A program made the translations under genes and the position numbers. A stretch of DNA of 63,137 bases from Promethearchaeota archaeon (lineage in GTDB: Archaea; Asgardarchaeota; Lokiarchaeia; Sigyniarchaeales; SOKP01): positions 1-63,137 of the forward strand of contig JAGXNO010000019.1 in the NCBI GenBank assembly GCA_019894975.1, read 5' to 3'. The notes beneath the pieces are model-generated. The model saw only the letters and a list, made by a program, of their open reading frames with translations, was not told the DNA's origin and did no database searches. This document shows, piece after piece, positions 17,185 to 26,941 of the stretch (positions are counted from its first letter, which is position 1; each line of letters begins with the position of its first letter).

Positions 17185-20100
17185 TTAGGAATTTTGAAAT
17201 TTGGTTTTATTTCTTACCATCTTTTTTGCTATAATCACAGAGCAAAGACATATTATTCCATAAAAAATACCTACACCATATCCGGGAATTGCACCTGAGC
17301 CCCTAGGTGATTCTTTTGATATTGTTATATCAGTATAACCGATATTACCAGCTTTATCTTTTGCATAGAATCGGATGGATACACATCCATCGGGGATCTG
17401 CCCCCATAATAGACTATCTATTGTTCCGACTAATTCAGTTAGAGTGTTATTGTTTAGCCCACCATCAAAAGTAAACCAAATCGATTCGATACCGCTAAAT
17501 TCCTCAATTGAAATATTATAATTAGGAGGAATCTTGAAGGTTTCATCTGGAGATGGATCAAAGACTGTAAGAATTGGAGCGATAATATCTTTTCTGATTA
17601 TAATTTCAGCATAGTTTTCGTAACCCCCTGAATCAATTGCATAAATCCTTACTTCAGCTGTTCCGTTACCAATTTTATTCCATTCTGCTTGATCAATAAG
17701 CAAAAATTGATTTGTGAACGTAACGTTTGTTATACCATCGTCTAGTGTATACCACATATTATATAAATTTGACTCTATTATCGATATATTAAGTGTTGGC
17801 GCAGATTTTCCAAATAAACTGTAATTGACAGGAGTGCTAATTTGAATATCTGGAAGCATAGTGTCTACAGAAAAGTATGTATTTTCAGATTGAATAACTT
17901 CTCCCGAAAAATCTTGATATTTGACCTGAATGAAATGATGCCCGTCAGGCAACATTGGAATTGTTGTATTTCCTAGAATATTTTTGCTATCTATACCATT
18001 AATGGTATAATTAATCCATTTGTGGGGAATATTTTTATAAAAGCTTAATAATAGTCCCTCGTTCAAGTTATCTCCAATACTATAATCAGAATCCCAAGAG
18101 AGACCAATTCCATCAATATAGTATTTATAGCCTGACATTAAATGCAAATGATCATTGTACCAGACAAGTCTGCTCGCCGTGTTTCGATTATTTATAAAAG
18201 AGTAGTCTCCATACTGAACACCATCAACAAAAGTTCTCCAAGAATACTGTGAAAGCCCTTGATAAGCTCCCGTTGTACACTCAAAATCCACTCTAATATG
18301 ATACCAGGTATTATCCAAAACAATTTTGATATTTTTCCAGTCAGTTCCGTTATAATATTGCAAAAAGTTAAAAAAGGTACGTAAATTAACCATCTCGTTC
18401 AATTGTGACCCTTGATCAATTCTAAAGCCACATAGTTTTCCAGCATTATCAGTCCTCATCCAATATTCAATAGAACCATATGAGGGTGTTGTGGTAAGGT
18501 TTTTTCGGACGTGGGAGTTTAAAATTCCTGAGGAAGCATCTGAGATCTCCATAACTTTATTATGATCCCCAAGCTCTTCAATTACTTTAACTGTTCCTCC
18601 TTCTGTACCAATATCTTCAAACCAAATTGGTTTAATTCCTATTATATCATTTTCAAATCCACAAGTTGCGGGATAATACCCCTTCATAGGTCCATAAAAT
18701 GTTTGGTTTTGAGGATTGATCAGCTTAATTTCTGCTTTTGGATAAAATTTAAGATCAGTGAGTATGTCTGTTAAAAGATATGGTATACCTCCCAATAATT
18801 TATGCGTTGAGGGAAAATAGAATCGATTTTTTGCTCCAGTTAAAGGTGTGGAATGTGTGGTTGAGAAACCGTCATAGTATATTCCAATTATACCGCGAAT
18901 TTTATCTATAAGTTGTTTTATTTCATCAATGTATTCACTATAGTTAAGCATAATAATTTCATAAATATCATCTATACTCATTGTGAAATTATCAAGAACA
19001 GTTATTCCAGAGTAAGTAGAATATATAATTTCATAAGGAGTTTCATCCCCAGAGTTTAGATCCATCATAAAATCACTTAAGGGGTACATCTGGAAATTCG
19101 TTTGTTGCCATTCTTCTTTTGTGATTGTGAAATCATTATTTATAACTGCTTTAACCATAAACCACAAACCATGATTAGGGGTTCCTGATATCGCCACGTG
19201 GTTAATGATAATTCCCGTATTCAATAAATCACCATAAAATTCCTTAATCATTGAACGGGCTACTAAACCTCCAAAAGAATAAGCCCATATGTCTAATCTA
19301 TCTTTTATCATACCCTCAGAGTACAAATTTAGTATATAATTTTTCACAGCATTTGCTAACTCTTTTGTAGAAGAATTTTCATCTAATCCATCAAATTCCG
19401 TTCGATTAGTATGAGCATCATAAAAATTTACCATTTTAATGTTAGTAATTCCATAGTAATCTCTAAAATCACTTACACCATTTTGATTATTATCTATCAA
19501 ATTTGCTTGTACTAATGCATACATTCCATGTGCACGACCATCCCATGGTGCAAATAGAAGTAATGTTGGATTATTTACTTGAAAATTGATTACATTTGAC
19601 TCATAAACATTCGTTCCGGAATCTTCTCCAGAAATTTGGATATTGTGGAACCCATTTCCAGGTTTTGGTATAGTGGTATTTCCCATAATAGTAATATTTG
19701 CATTTCCGTCTAGTGAATATCCAATCCAAGTTAAATTCGAAGGAGCTTGAAAATTCAACAATAACCCTTGGTTCCGATTATCAGCAACATTATACAGATC
19801 TGTCCAAGAAAATCCTATGGCATCAAGAAAATAGCTATAATTGGATACATTAAATAGCCAATCGGTATACCAATTAATTCGATGAGCAAAAGCTTTAGTA
19901 TTAACAAATGGAAAGGGACCTAAACTAATACCACCATCTAAATACAATTTCCAAGTATGTTGGTCTAAGCCTGAATAATTACCAGTAGAACACTCAAAAT
20001 CAATCCGTATGTGATACCACTTATTGTTTTTTATACTAGGGATATGCCAATCTGTTCCATTCGAATGCCCAAAATTGAGCCAGTCTGTACCATTATATCT

Positions 20101-20613
20101 TTGTAATTCGTTATTATATGCTCTTATACCAATAAGCACTTCTGTAACAATACCCCCATTTAAAACAAATCCACAAACATTAGATGAATTATCAGTTCTC
20201 ATCCAATACTCAATCGAACCGTTCACGGGTAATGCAAAAAGATCTTTACCAACAAGAGCATTATCTGAATTATTTGTGTCATAGAGTTCCACAATATTGT
20301 AATGACCATCTAACTCTTCAAGAACTTGTACATCTCCACCAATAGTTTTCACTTCTTGAAACCAGGAAGGTTCACTCCCGATATCATCATTATCAAAACT
20401 ATTTGTTCCTGGATAATAACCATACATTGGTTTTTTATATATTTTATTCTCAGGTGTGAGTATGGTAATCTCTGATGCTGTTGTTTTCAATGATTTGTTA
20501 TCGATATCTTTATCAAAATTTAACTCATTCGAAAAATTAATCTTCACAAATGAGAAGATAAACAAAAATATCAAAAAAGAAATAAAACAACTTTTATTTT
20601 TATTAGATTTCAT
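17185..20613 (-). CDS. Giant secreted alpha/beta-hydrolase (lipase-like) surface protein 1
   Basis: This 1142-residue protein begins with a signal peptide (hydrophobic run ISFLIFLFIFSF). Next comes a LamG/concanavalin-like domain (~50-270; IEYWMRTDNSSN, WYHIRIDFECSTG), and then a lipase-like alpha/beta-hydrolase domain (~350-620) with the nucleophile elbow AYSFGGLVARS and a later STHKLLGG His. A second LamG-like domain follows (~650-860), then two Ig-like modules (~920-1090). The C-terminus has the short motif AIPGYG, a membrane segment (IFYGIICLCSVIIA) and a basic end (KKMVRNK). It is a tandem paralog of the 20846-24313 gene. Its role is probably extracellular hydrolysis of esters or lipids while anchored at the surface; the substrate is unknown. 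Confidence 0.75.
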   Translation of the reverse strand: MKSNKNKSCFISFLIFLFIFSFVKINFSNELNFDKDIDNKSLKTTASEITILTPENKIYKKPMYGYYPGTNSFDNDDIGSEPSWFQEVKTIGGDVQVLEELDGHYNIVELYDTNNSDNALVGKDLFALPVNGSIEYWMRTDNSSNVCGFVLNGGIVTEVLIGIRAYNNELQRYNGTDWLNFGHSNGTDWHIPSIKNNKWYHIRIDFECSTGNYSGLDQHTWKLYLDGGISLGPFPFVNTKAFAHRINWYTDWLFNVSNYSYFLDAIGFSWTDLYNVADNRNQGLLLNFQAPSNLTWIGYSLDGNANITIMGNTTIPKPGNGFHNIQISGEDSGTNVYESNVINFQVNNPTLLLFAPWDGRAHGMYALVQANLIDNNQNGVSDFRDYYGITNIKMVNFYDAHTNRTEFDGLDENSSTKELANAVKNYILNLYSEGMIKDRLDIWAYSFGGLVARSMIKEFYGDLLNTGIIINHVAISGTPNHGLWFMVKAVINNDFTITKEEWQQTNFQMYPLSDFMMDLNSGDETPYEIIYSTYSGITVLDNFTMSIDDIYEIIMLNYSEYIDEIKQLIDKIRGIIGIYYDGFSTTHSTPLTGAKNRFYFPSTHKLLGGIPYLLTDILTDLKFYPKAEIKLINPQNQTFYGPMKGYYPATCGFENDIIGIKPIWFEDIGTEGGTVKVIEELGDHNKVMEISDASSGILNSHVRKNLTTTPSYGSIEYWMRTDNAGKLCGFRIDQGSQLNEMVNLRTFFNFLQYYNGTDWKNIKIVLDNTWYHIRVDFECTTGAYQGLSQYSWRTFVDGVQYGDYSFINNRNTASRLVWYNDHLHLMSGYKYYIDGIGLSWDSDYSIGDNLNEGLLLSFYKNIPHKWINYTINGIDSKNILGNTTIPMLPDGHHFIQVKYQDFSGEVIQSENTYFSVDTMLPDIQISTPVNYSLFGKSAPTLNISIIESNLYNMWYTLDDGITNVTFTNQFLLIDQAEWNKIGNGTAEVRIYAIDSGGYENYAEIIIRKDIIAPILTVFDPSPDETFKIPPNYNISIEEFSGIESIWFTFDGGLNNNTLTELVGTIDSLLWGQIPDGCVSIRFYAKDKAGNIGYTDITISKESPRGSGAIPGYGVGIFYGIICLCSVIIAKKMVRNKTKFQNS

Positions 20614-20845
20614 AGTTTCGCATTTCCTCTATATCTAAAAAATTGATATTTAGGATAGAAAAATGTTTTGTTTACTTAAAAAGTCCACATACAAAATTTT
20701 CAAAAAAATTACAATTGATGTAAGTATTGCCTTAAATGGCATTGAATCTGTCAAAATCGTATAATCTCTCTCCATCTACCAAGAAAAAATAAATTCAACA
20801 TATAAGAACCAAATGTAGTCAAAAATAAATATAAGAAAAAAAAGA

Positions 20846-23800
20846 TTATTTTAATCTGATTTTGTTTATAGAAATTTTCTTCCATATCAACAAAGTACCA
20901 AGAGATATTGCTATAATTAAGAATATAGTATTATAACTCGGAATTGCATCTGAGCTCTTAGGTGGTTCTTTTGAAATTGTAATGTCAGTATATCCTATAT
21001 TACCTGCTTTATCTTTAGCATAGATCCTGAGAGTTACTTGACCTTCTGGAATCTGTTCCCATATAGTGTTATTAATAGTCCCTGTTAATTCTAGTATAGT
21101 GAAATTATTTAAACCGCCATCAAAAGTAAACCAAACTAAGTCAAGACCACTAGGTTCATCAATACTAATATTATATAATGGGGGTGTCGAACCAAAAACT
21201 TCATCTTGTAAGGGTTTATGAATATTGATTACGGGGTTAATAACATCTTTTCTGATGATAATCTCTACATGTTCTAACTCTCCTAAGGTGTTATTTGCAT
21301 AAAATACTATATTAACAGTTCCGTTATTAAAATCATTCCATTCTGTTTGATCTATTTGACCTGTAAATTCGATGGGAGAGATATTAGTTAAACCGTTATC
21401 GAGTGAATACCATACTGAATCTAAATTCGTTTCATTGACAGATAAACTAAATTGAGGAGATATTACACCAAATAAATTCCCTTGACCAGGCATATATATT
21501 TCTAATGCAGGTGGTGCTGTATCTTTCGAGAAAAAGACTATATCTGATTCGATTTGTTCACCAGACCAATCTTGCGAGAAAAGTTGTAAAGAATGTAAAC
21601 CTTCACTAGGTAAAGGAATGAGGAAATCTCCGAGAATATTAACATTCGGATTTTCATCATAGGAATATTGGATCCAATCATGAACGAAATTCTTTTCAAT
21701 ATCCACCAGAAATCCATACTTGAGATTATCCCCAACATTATAATTAGGATCCCATGAGAGTCCAATAGCGTCAATATAATATTTATAACCAAACATAAGA
21801 TGTAAATAATCGTTGAACCAGACAAGTCTACTTGCTGTGTTTCGATTGTTAATAAAAGAATAATCTCCATATTGGAATCCATTGACATAAATTCTCCATG
21901 AATATGAACCTAGACTTTCATATCCACTAGTACTGCACGCAAAATCAATTCTAATATGATACCATGAATTATTTTGAATAAAACAGATATTATTCCAATC
22001 TGTACCATTGTAATACTGTAAAACGTTGAAAAACGTTCTAAGATTAATCATTTCATTTAGTTGTAAACCATCATCAATTCGAAAACCACAAAGTTTTGAA
22101 GCATCGTCAGAATTCATCCAATATTCAACAGTTCCGTAAGTGGGATTTGAAGAGAGAAGCTTTCTTACGTGAGCATTAAATAATCCAATAGAAGTATCAT
22201 GTATCTCTAAAACCTTTTTATGACCATCTAATTCCTCCCTTACTTTTACAGTCCCACCTACAGTATTTATAACATCAAACCACGCGGGTTTATAAGTAGC
22301 TTTATCACATTCAAATCCATTCGTCGCAAGATAATAACCAGCTGTCGGATTATAATATGTCTTATTTTGAGGTGTTTCTATTGAGAGCTCTGCTTCAGGG
22401 TAATGTTTGTAATCAGTTAAAATATCTTTAAAAACTTCTTTATTCCCAACCATTGTGACGTGACTTAAATCATTATATAGTCTATTGTTAACAGCTCCCG
22501 ATAGGGGTACTGATCCCTCTACTACAGCAGCATCCCAATAAATCCCTACATCTTCCGCAATATGATCAATCTTGGTTTTATTATAGATAGAAGTTTTATT
22601 CTGAGCTTCACTATTGATTATATCAAATAACATCCACTCATAGTAATCATCCTTGTAAGGTTCAAAAGGTGCGGGTTCTTCCCAACTGGGTGCTGCAATT
22701 CCCCTATACGTATTGTAATGTATATCAAAAGGTGTTTCATCTTCTGCATTGAGATATTTCATAAAGTCACTAACCGTTGCCATCTGCATTGTTGGATGAT
22801 TTACATCTAGTGTTCCCTCCGCTTGTTGTTTCCAGTATCCTGCAGTATAAGCCCATGTTCCGTGACAAGGACTTCCTATTATCGCTACATGATCTATGGT
22901 AATACCTTCTTTTTTAAGATCATAAAAATGTTCTTTTACTATGGTACGTGCAAGTACTCCTCCTTGGGAATAACCCGTTAAATCAATTCTGTCTGTAATA
23001 TTTCCCGCTTGATATTCCGTGATAATAAAGTTTTTAACTGCATCTGCCATCTTTAGAAGAGAACTGCTGCTATTTACACCCGTGAATTCAGGTCTACTAG
23101 TTGTATTCTCATAATATGAAATTCCAATCATTCTGTTAGAACCATAATAATCCTCAAAATCGCTATTTCCATTTTGATCCATGTCAAAAGTTGAAGAAGT
23201 AAAAGCAGCCCCTGAATCTGTAGCGCCCCCTTTTATCCCTGGTAAAAAGAGCCAAGTAGGATTTTCTACCTCAAAACTTAGGATTGAAGACTCGTAGACA
23301 ATATTTAGAGAATCTTTACCAAACACTTGAAGTGTATTAGGACTATCTACAGGTTTTGGTATTGTTATATTTCCTAAAATAGTTCTGTTAGATCCTCCGT
23401 TCAAAGAATACCCAATCCATGTTAAGTTTGTGGGCGCTTGAAAATCTAGAAAAAGACCTTCATTTCGATTATCATTTAAATTATAAAATGCATCCCACGA
23501 AAAGCCAATTGCGTCTATATAATAGTGATAACCATTATCAGCTTCAACAGTGTTCCATGCTGCACTATCTGCGAATGAACGATTATTAATAAAGGAAAAT
23601 GGCTCAACTGTTTTATATAAGTTAAAAATGTTTCTTATAGTACGGATACCATATGGAAGACCTCCATTAAGATAAAGTTTCCAACTATATTCTGATAATC
23701 CACTATAATTTCCCGTTGAACATTCAAAATCAATTCTAATGTGATACCATTTATTATTTTCAATAGTGGTAATATTAATCCAATTTGTTCCATTATAACG

Positions 23801-24313
23801 TTGAAGTTGATTGTCTCTAGTCCTTATTGCAATAAGAGCAGCAAGAACAAATCCCCCATCTAATCTAAATCCACAACTCTTATCAGCATTATCTGTTCTC
23901 ATCCAATATTCGATTGTTCCGTGATTAGGGAATGAAAAGAACGTTCTTCTAGCAAAGACATTGTCAGAATTATTTGTATCTTCAAGATCCAAAACACTTT
24001 TGTGTTCTTCAAGGTTTTCAATAACTTGTACATCCCCACCATCTGAATTAACTTCGGAAAACCATGCTGGTTCATCCCCAATTTTATCATTATCAAAACT
24101 ATTAGCGCCAGGATAATATCCGTGCATTGGTCTAGTATAAATTTTACTTTCAGGTGTTGTTATAATAATTTCAGATGCTGATGCTTCTAGTATATAATCT
24201 TCGTTTTCCTTAAATGATTGTGAAGGCTTTGATAAATTTATCGAGACTAATGGTAGTAGAAAAAATGATGTTAAAAATAAAATGATCAAATATTTTCTTG
24301 TTATAGACGGCAT
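20846..24313 (-). CDS. Giant secreted alpha/beta-hydrolase (lipase-like) surface protein 2
   Basis: This 1155-residue paralog of the preceding protein has the same order: signal peptide (YLIILFLTSFFLLPLVSI), LamG-like domain, hydrolase, LamG-like domain, two Ig-like modules, C-terminal anchor. The nucleophile elbow is the textbook GYSQGG, followed by HVAIIGSPCHGTW; a likely catalytic His is in LSHVTMVGN. The first LamG-like domain carries a ~20-residue insertion relative to the paralog. The C-terminus reads AIPSYN, then a membrane helix (IFLIIAISLGTLLIW) and KK. The leaders of both genes share the string ATAGAGGAAA upstream of the ATG, which suggests common translation control. The two lie head to tail with a 232-bp gap, so they arose by tandem duplication. 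Confidence 0.75.
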   Translation of the reverse strand: MPSITRKYLIILFLTSFFLLPLVSINLSKPSQSFKENEDYILEASASEIIITTPESKIYTRPMHGYYPGANSFDNDKIGDEPAWFSEVNSDGGDVQVIENLEEHKSVLDLEDTNNSDNVFARRTFFSFPNHGTIEYWMRTDNADKSCGFRLDGGFVLAALIAIRTRDNQLQRYNGTNWINITTIENNKWYHIRIDFECSTGNYSGLSEYSWKLYLNGGLPYGIRTIRNIFNLYKTVEPFSFINNRSFADSAAWNTVEADNGYHYYIDAIGFSWDAFYNLNDNRNEGLFLDFQAPTNLTWIGYSLNGGSNRTILGNITIPKPVDSPNTLQVFGKDSLNIVYESSILSFEVENPTWLFLPGIKGGATDSGAAFTSSTFDMDQNGNSDFEDYYGSNRMIGISYYENTTSRPEFTGVNSSSSLLKMADAVKNFIITEYQAGNITDRIDLTGYSQGGVLARTIVKEHFYDLKKEGITIDHVAIIGSPCHGTWAYTAGYWKQQAEGTLDVNHPTMQMATVSDFMKYLNAEDETPFDIHYNTYRGIAAPSWEEPAPFEPYKDDYYEWMLFDIINSEAQNKTSIYNKTKIDHIAEDVGIYWDAAVVEGSVPLSGAVNNRLYNDLSHVTMVGNKEVFKDILTDYKHYPEAELSIETPQNKTYYNPTAGYYLATNGFECDKATYKPAWFDVINTVGGTVKVREELDGHKKVLEIHDTSIGLFNAHVRKLLSSNPTYGTVEYWMNSDDASKLCGFRIDDGLQLNEMINLRTFFNVLQYYNGTDWNNICFIQNNSWYHIRIDFACSTSGYESLGSYSWRIYVNGFQYGDYSFINNRNTASRLVWFNDYLHLMFGYKYYIDAIGLSWDPNYNVGDNLKYGFLVDIEKNFVHDWIQYSYDENPNVNILGDFLIPLPSEGLHSLQLFSQDWSGEQIESDIVFFSKDTAPPALEIYMPGQGNLFGVISPQFSLSVNETNLDSVWYSLDNGLTNISPIEFTGQIDQTEWNDFNNGTVNIVFYANNTLGELEHVEIIIRKDVINPVINIHKPLQDEVFGSTPPLYNISIDEPSGLDLVWFTFDGGLNNFTILELTGTINNTIWEQIPEGQVTLRIYAKDKAGNIGYTDITISKEPPKSSDAIPSYNTIFLIIAISLGTLLIWKKISINKIRLK

Positions 24314-24471
24314 AATTTCGCTTTTCCTCTATTTTCCTGAATAGAAAATTAGATAATTATGATTAAGATAGAATGATTTAAAAATTCAATTGACAGAACT
24401 GTCTATTTAGACCAAAACAAGATTAACAAACGACAAAATAAAGAGGTTTCAATCCTATGAAATAAACCATC

Positions 24472-24609
24472 TCAGAAAATTTGCAGCAATTTTCTGTTAT
24501 CTTCGGTATCCTCATAAATTTGCCACCTAGAAACGAGATTATTCTCAATTAACGTAGTCCATATAGCATGATCTTTATTTTTTTTCGAATTTGAATTAAA
24601 TATTAGAAC
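24472..24609 (-). pseudogene. Decayed C-terminal fragment of a SnoaL-like protein
   Basis: This minus-strand frame has no start codon and encodes DHAIWTTLIENNLVSRWQ, then IYEDTEDNRKLLQIF-stop. It matches the C-terminus of the intact gene at 25739-26110 (DHCIWTATIDDDHLSKWQ, IYEDTKENRVRLDIL). Upstream of this the frame meets a TAA at 24610-24612. It is a diverged duplicate that has lost its 5' part. Confidence 0.65.
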
Positions 24610-24654
24610 TTAATAAAACAATTTATTATTCATTTTAGTTTGTGTTCTTCAAGA

Positions 24655-25263
24655 TTATGTTTTTCTTTCCTTTACGACCCGTATATAATCATCAAAAGTG
24701 ACACCTGATCTTTTTGGATCATAATTAACAGACTTAGGTCGATATAAACCAGTACACCACCCAATATTATCCTTGATCTCTCCATTAACTACGTGAATAC
24801 CTCTAATATTATAAAGACTTTCATAGCCATCTACTATTCTTTTATCATTTGCATATCCTAACCTAGTCAAAGTATAAAGTGCTATAGCAGTAGTTATTGT
24901 AGGATTTTTGATAATGTAACTAACAGTACCAGACAGTAAGGAACCGATGCAAGGGTTTCTACCATGTTCTGGAGCAACCTGTTGAAAACCATTTTGTTCA
25001 GCAGCATAATTATCTGTTAGAAAAATATTCTCAAAATCAAATGACCAAGTCTTTGCTCTTCCTTCGAATTTCTCATGAAATTGTTCAAAAAGCCATTTGA
25101 TCGCGAAGGAAACTAATTCATGATTAGCATCAATACCTAACTCATTCAGTATTTGTAGTTGAAAACATGTTGCGGAGATATTATTAAACCAAGAACCGTT
25201 TTTTCGCTGATTAGAGAAAAGTTCAGCTATGATTGAATCCATGTCAACATTGTTTTCATTCAT
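24655..25263 (-). CDS. Terpene-cyclase/prenyltransferase-like (alpha/alpha toroid) protein, second part
   Basis: This 202-residue protein contains repeat units of the alpha6-alpha6 barrel type, with QRKNGSWFNNISATCFQLQI near the N-terminus (the Q-x3-G-x-W motif of squalene-cyclase/prenyltransferase repeats) and several further helical pairs. It starts only 11 bp after the stop of another short toroid-like gene (25275-25601), in a different frame. Together the two would make about 310 residues. This may be one gene split by a frameshift or two small cotranscribed proteins. No catalytic DxDD motif is visible, so cyclase activity is not supported. Confidence 0.55.
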   Translation of the reverse strand: MNENNVDMDSIIAELFSNQRKNGSWFNNISATCFQLQILNELGIDANHELVSFAIKWLFEQFHEKFEGRAKTWSFDFENIFLTDNYAAEQNGFQQVAPEHGRNPCIGSLLSGTVSYIIKNPTITTAIALYTLTRLGYANDKRIVDGYESLYNIRGIHVVNGEIKDNIGWCTGLYRPKSVNYDPKRSGVTFDDYIRVVKERKT

Positions 25264-25274
25264 GATATTTCTCC

Positions 25275-25601
25275 TTACAAGGATACTGATAGCTCTGTAT
25301 GCTTCAATGCTCGTAAAAGGCCATATGTATAAACTTCAGCATATTTCCTCTTCCACAATCCAGACGATTGTTGTTTCTTAATTATCTCAGATAAGCATTT
25401 CGTAAGTACTTCTTTTGCTTCTCTTTTAGGTAAATGAAATGCATAAGCCCATTTTCCTCTGTTACCTAACACTAGTTTTTGTGCTTCCTGAATAAGGTCT
25501 TTATTTGATTGATAATTTGGATGAGCAAGAAAAGAAGCTATAATGCCATCTGTACACCGTAAATGAGTAGTACTATCCATTGATAGACTGCTAAATCTCA
25601 T
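25275..25601 (-). CDS. Terpene-cyclase/prenyltransferase-like (alpha/alpha toroid) protein, first part
   Basis: This 108-residue protein has helical repeats that include KKQQSSGLWKRKYAEVYT, again a Q-x3-G-x-W-type toroid repeat. The next gene on the strand (24655-25263) continues the same type of repeat 11 bp further on. The length is far below that of a complete toroid enzyme. I cannot assign a substrate. Its start at ATG 25601 is followed by MRFSSLSMDST, and a second ATG lies 7 codons later. Confidence 0.5.
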   Translation of the reverse strand: MRFSSLSMDSTTHLRCTDGIIASFLAHPNYQSNKDLIQEAQKLVLGNRGKWAYAFHLPKREAKEVLTKCLSEIIKKQQSSGLWKRKYAEVYTYGLLRALKHTELSVSL

Positions 25602-25738
25602 GTAACCTTTCTCTCGTACTTGTAAACTGCTTTTTTTAAGTTATTATTTACATTACATTAATATATTATTGTGTTTTGATTAGAGTCTCATATACAGGAC
25701 CTTTACTTAGAAGGTAAAGTTTTAATAATGAATAACCT

Positions 25739-26110
25739 TCAGAGAATATCCAGTCTTACTCTATTTTCTTTAGTATCTTCGTAAATCTGCCATTTGGATA
25801 GATGATCATCATCAATGGTCGCGGTCCATATACAATGATCTTCCTCTTTGGAATCCTTAGACCATAAGGCATAACCGACTAAAATTACCAAATTCTCTCG
25901 AGATTCAACTCTGGTAAATATATTTTTATAAGTTGGCCACTCCTTGAAAAATCTAATCCAACCATTAATCATATCCCTACTCCAAACTGGTTCTTCCTTA
26001 ACTTTAACCCAAAAACCCTCTCCCATTAGGCTAGAAAGTCCTTTAATATCTTGATTATTGATATATTCATTAAATTGAAGAGCGGTTAATTTAGGATCTC
26101 TTTTATTCAT
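25739..26110 (-). CDS. SnoaL/NTF2-like fold protein
   Basis: The protein has the cone-shaped alpha+beta pattern of SnoaL-like proteins: an N-terminal helix (LTALQFNEYINNQDIKGLSS), a helix with MINGWIRFFKEWP, and a C-terminal sheet (NLVILVGYALWS, DHCIWTATIDDDHLSKW). The ATG at 26110 is chosen because a GGTG Shine-Dalgarno-like string lies just upstream; an in-frame ATG at 26158 would add 16 residues. Members range from ketosteroid-isomerase-like enzymes to uncatalytic binding proteins, so no reaction is assigned. A decayed copy of its C-terminus lies at 24472. Confidence 0.65.
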   Translation of the reverse strand: MNKRDPKLTALQFNEYINNQDIKGLSSLMGEGFWVKVKEEPVWSRDMINGWIRFFKEWPTYKNIFTRVESRENLVILVGYALWSKDSKEEDHCIWTATIDDDHLSKWQIYEDTKENRVRLDIL

Positions 26111-26187
26111 AATAACACCTTCAAGATATACTTCAAGCTCATTATTATTTGATAACATTTAGTTTTTTTCTAATTTCAGTTTCCTGA

Positions 26188-26913
26188 TTAATCAAATCCC
26201 ATATAAACACATTCACAATTTAAAGAATCCATTTGAGATTTAATGAATTTAATTGTATCATCACTAAGGGGCTCTACATCATTCTCTTTCTCGAACGTTC
26301 GAATTATATATTTTTCCGGTTTGAAATCTGCTATAAATTTTCGTAATCCTTTAATATTTACCTCAGAGATATTGAATTTATTTCCAAATATCGAATGAAT
26401 CCAGATAGGTTTCGTATATTCTCCTTTAAATTTTCTCAATCCATCGAGCACATCCCCAATTTTTACTTGACTATGATGTTGATTTATTCGGCTAAATTCT
26501 TCAGCTATAATTGAATTTAAATTAAATTGCATGATATCACATTCATAAAAATCTCTTCTAACTTCTGGATCATACAATAAAGAAGCGTTGGAATAGGCAG
26601 TTAGTTTAATTGAAGGATAGCGTTCTTTTATCTTTCGTGCTAATTCCCCAAATTTTGAATATAAAGCAGGCTCACCGCTTCCAGTAAGAAAAAGATAGTC
26701 AGGATAATCATTTTGTGTTAGATAGGAATCAATTTCTTGGATTATGTCTTGAACAGGATAAAAATCTTCTCGTTGCATGGTCATATTAGTAGTTTTTCCT
26801 AAGCTACAATAATAGCAATTAAAAGAACATGTCTTTAATGGGCTAAAATCAACAGGGAGGATTTTTCCTAAAAGTGGGTGATTAATAATTTCACCTAGGT
26901 ATTGCTTTTTCAT
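26188..26913 (-). CDS. Radical SAM protein
   Basis: This 241-residue protein has a CxxxCxxC cluster motif (CSFNCYYC, Cys 29, 33, 36) preceded by PVDFSPLKT. It also has a GSGEPALYSKFGELA motif (the GGE-type S-adenosylmethionine site). The overall look is that of small radical SAM proteins related to COG0731. It has no auxiliary Cys-rich C-terminal domain, so it probably uses only the one 4Fe-4S cluster. It is divergent from the HTH_10 gene at 26942, with only ~30 bp between. Substrate unknown. Confidence 0.8.
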   Translation of the reverse strand: MKKQYLGEIINHPLLGKILPVDFSPLKTCSFNCYYCSLGKTTNMTMQREDFYPVQDIIQEIDSYLTQNDYPDYLFLTGSGEPALYSKFGELARKIKERYPSIKLTAYSNASLLYDPEVRRDFYECDIMQFNLNSIIAEEFSRINQHHSQVKIGDVLDGLRKFKGEYTKPIWIHSIFGNKFNISEVNIKGLRKFIADFKPEKYIIRTFEKENDVEPLSDDTIKFIKSQMDSLNCECVYMGFD

Positions 26914-26941
26914 GAGTTTGATATAATAATCTATAATTTAA

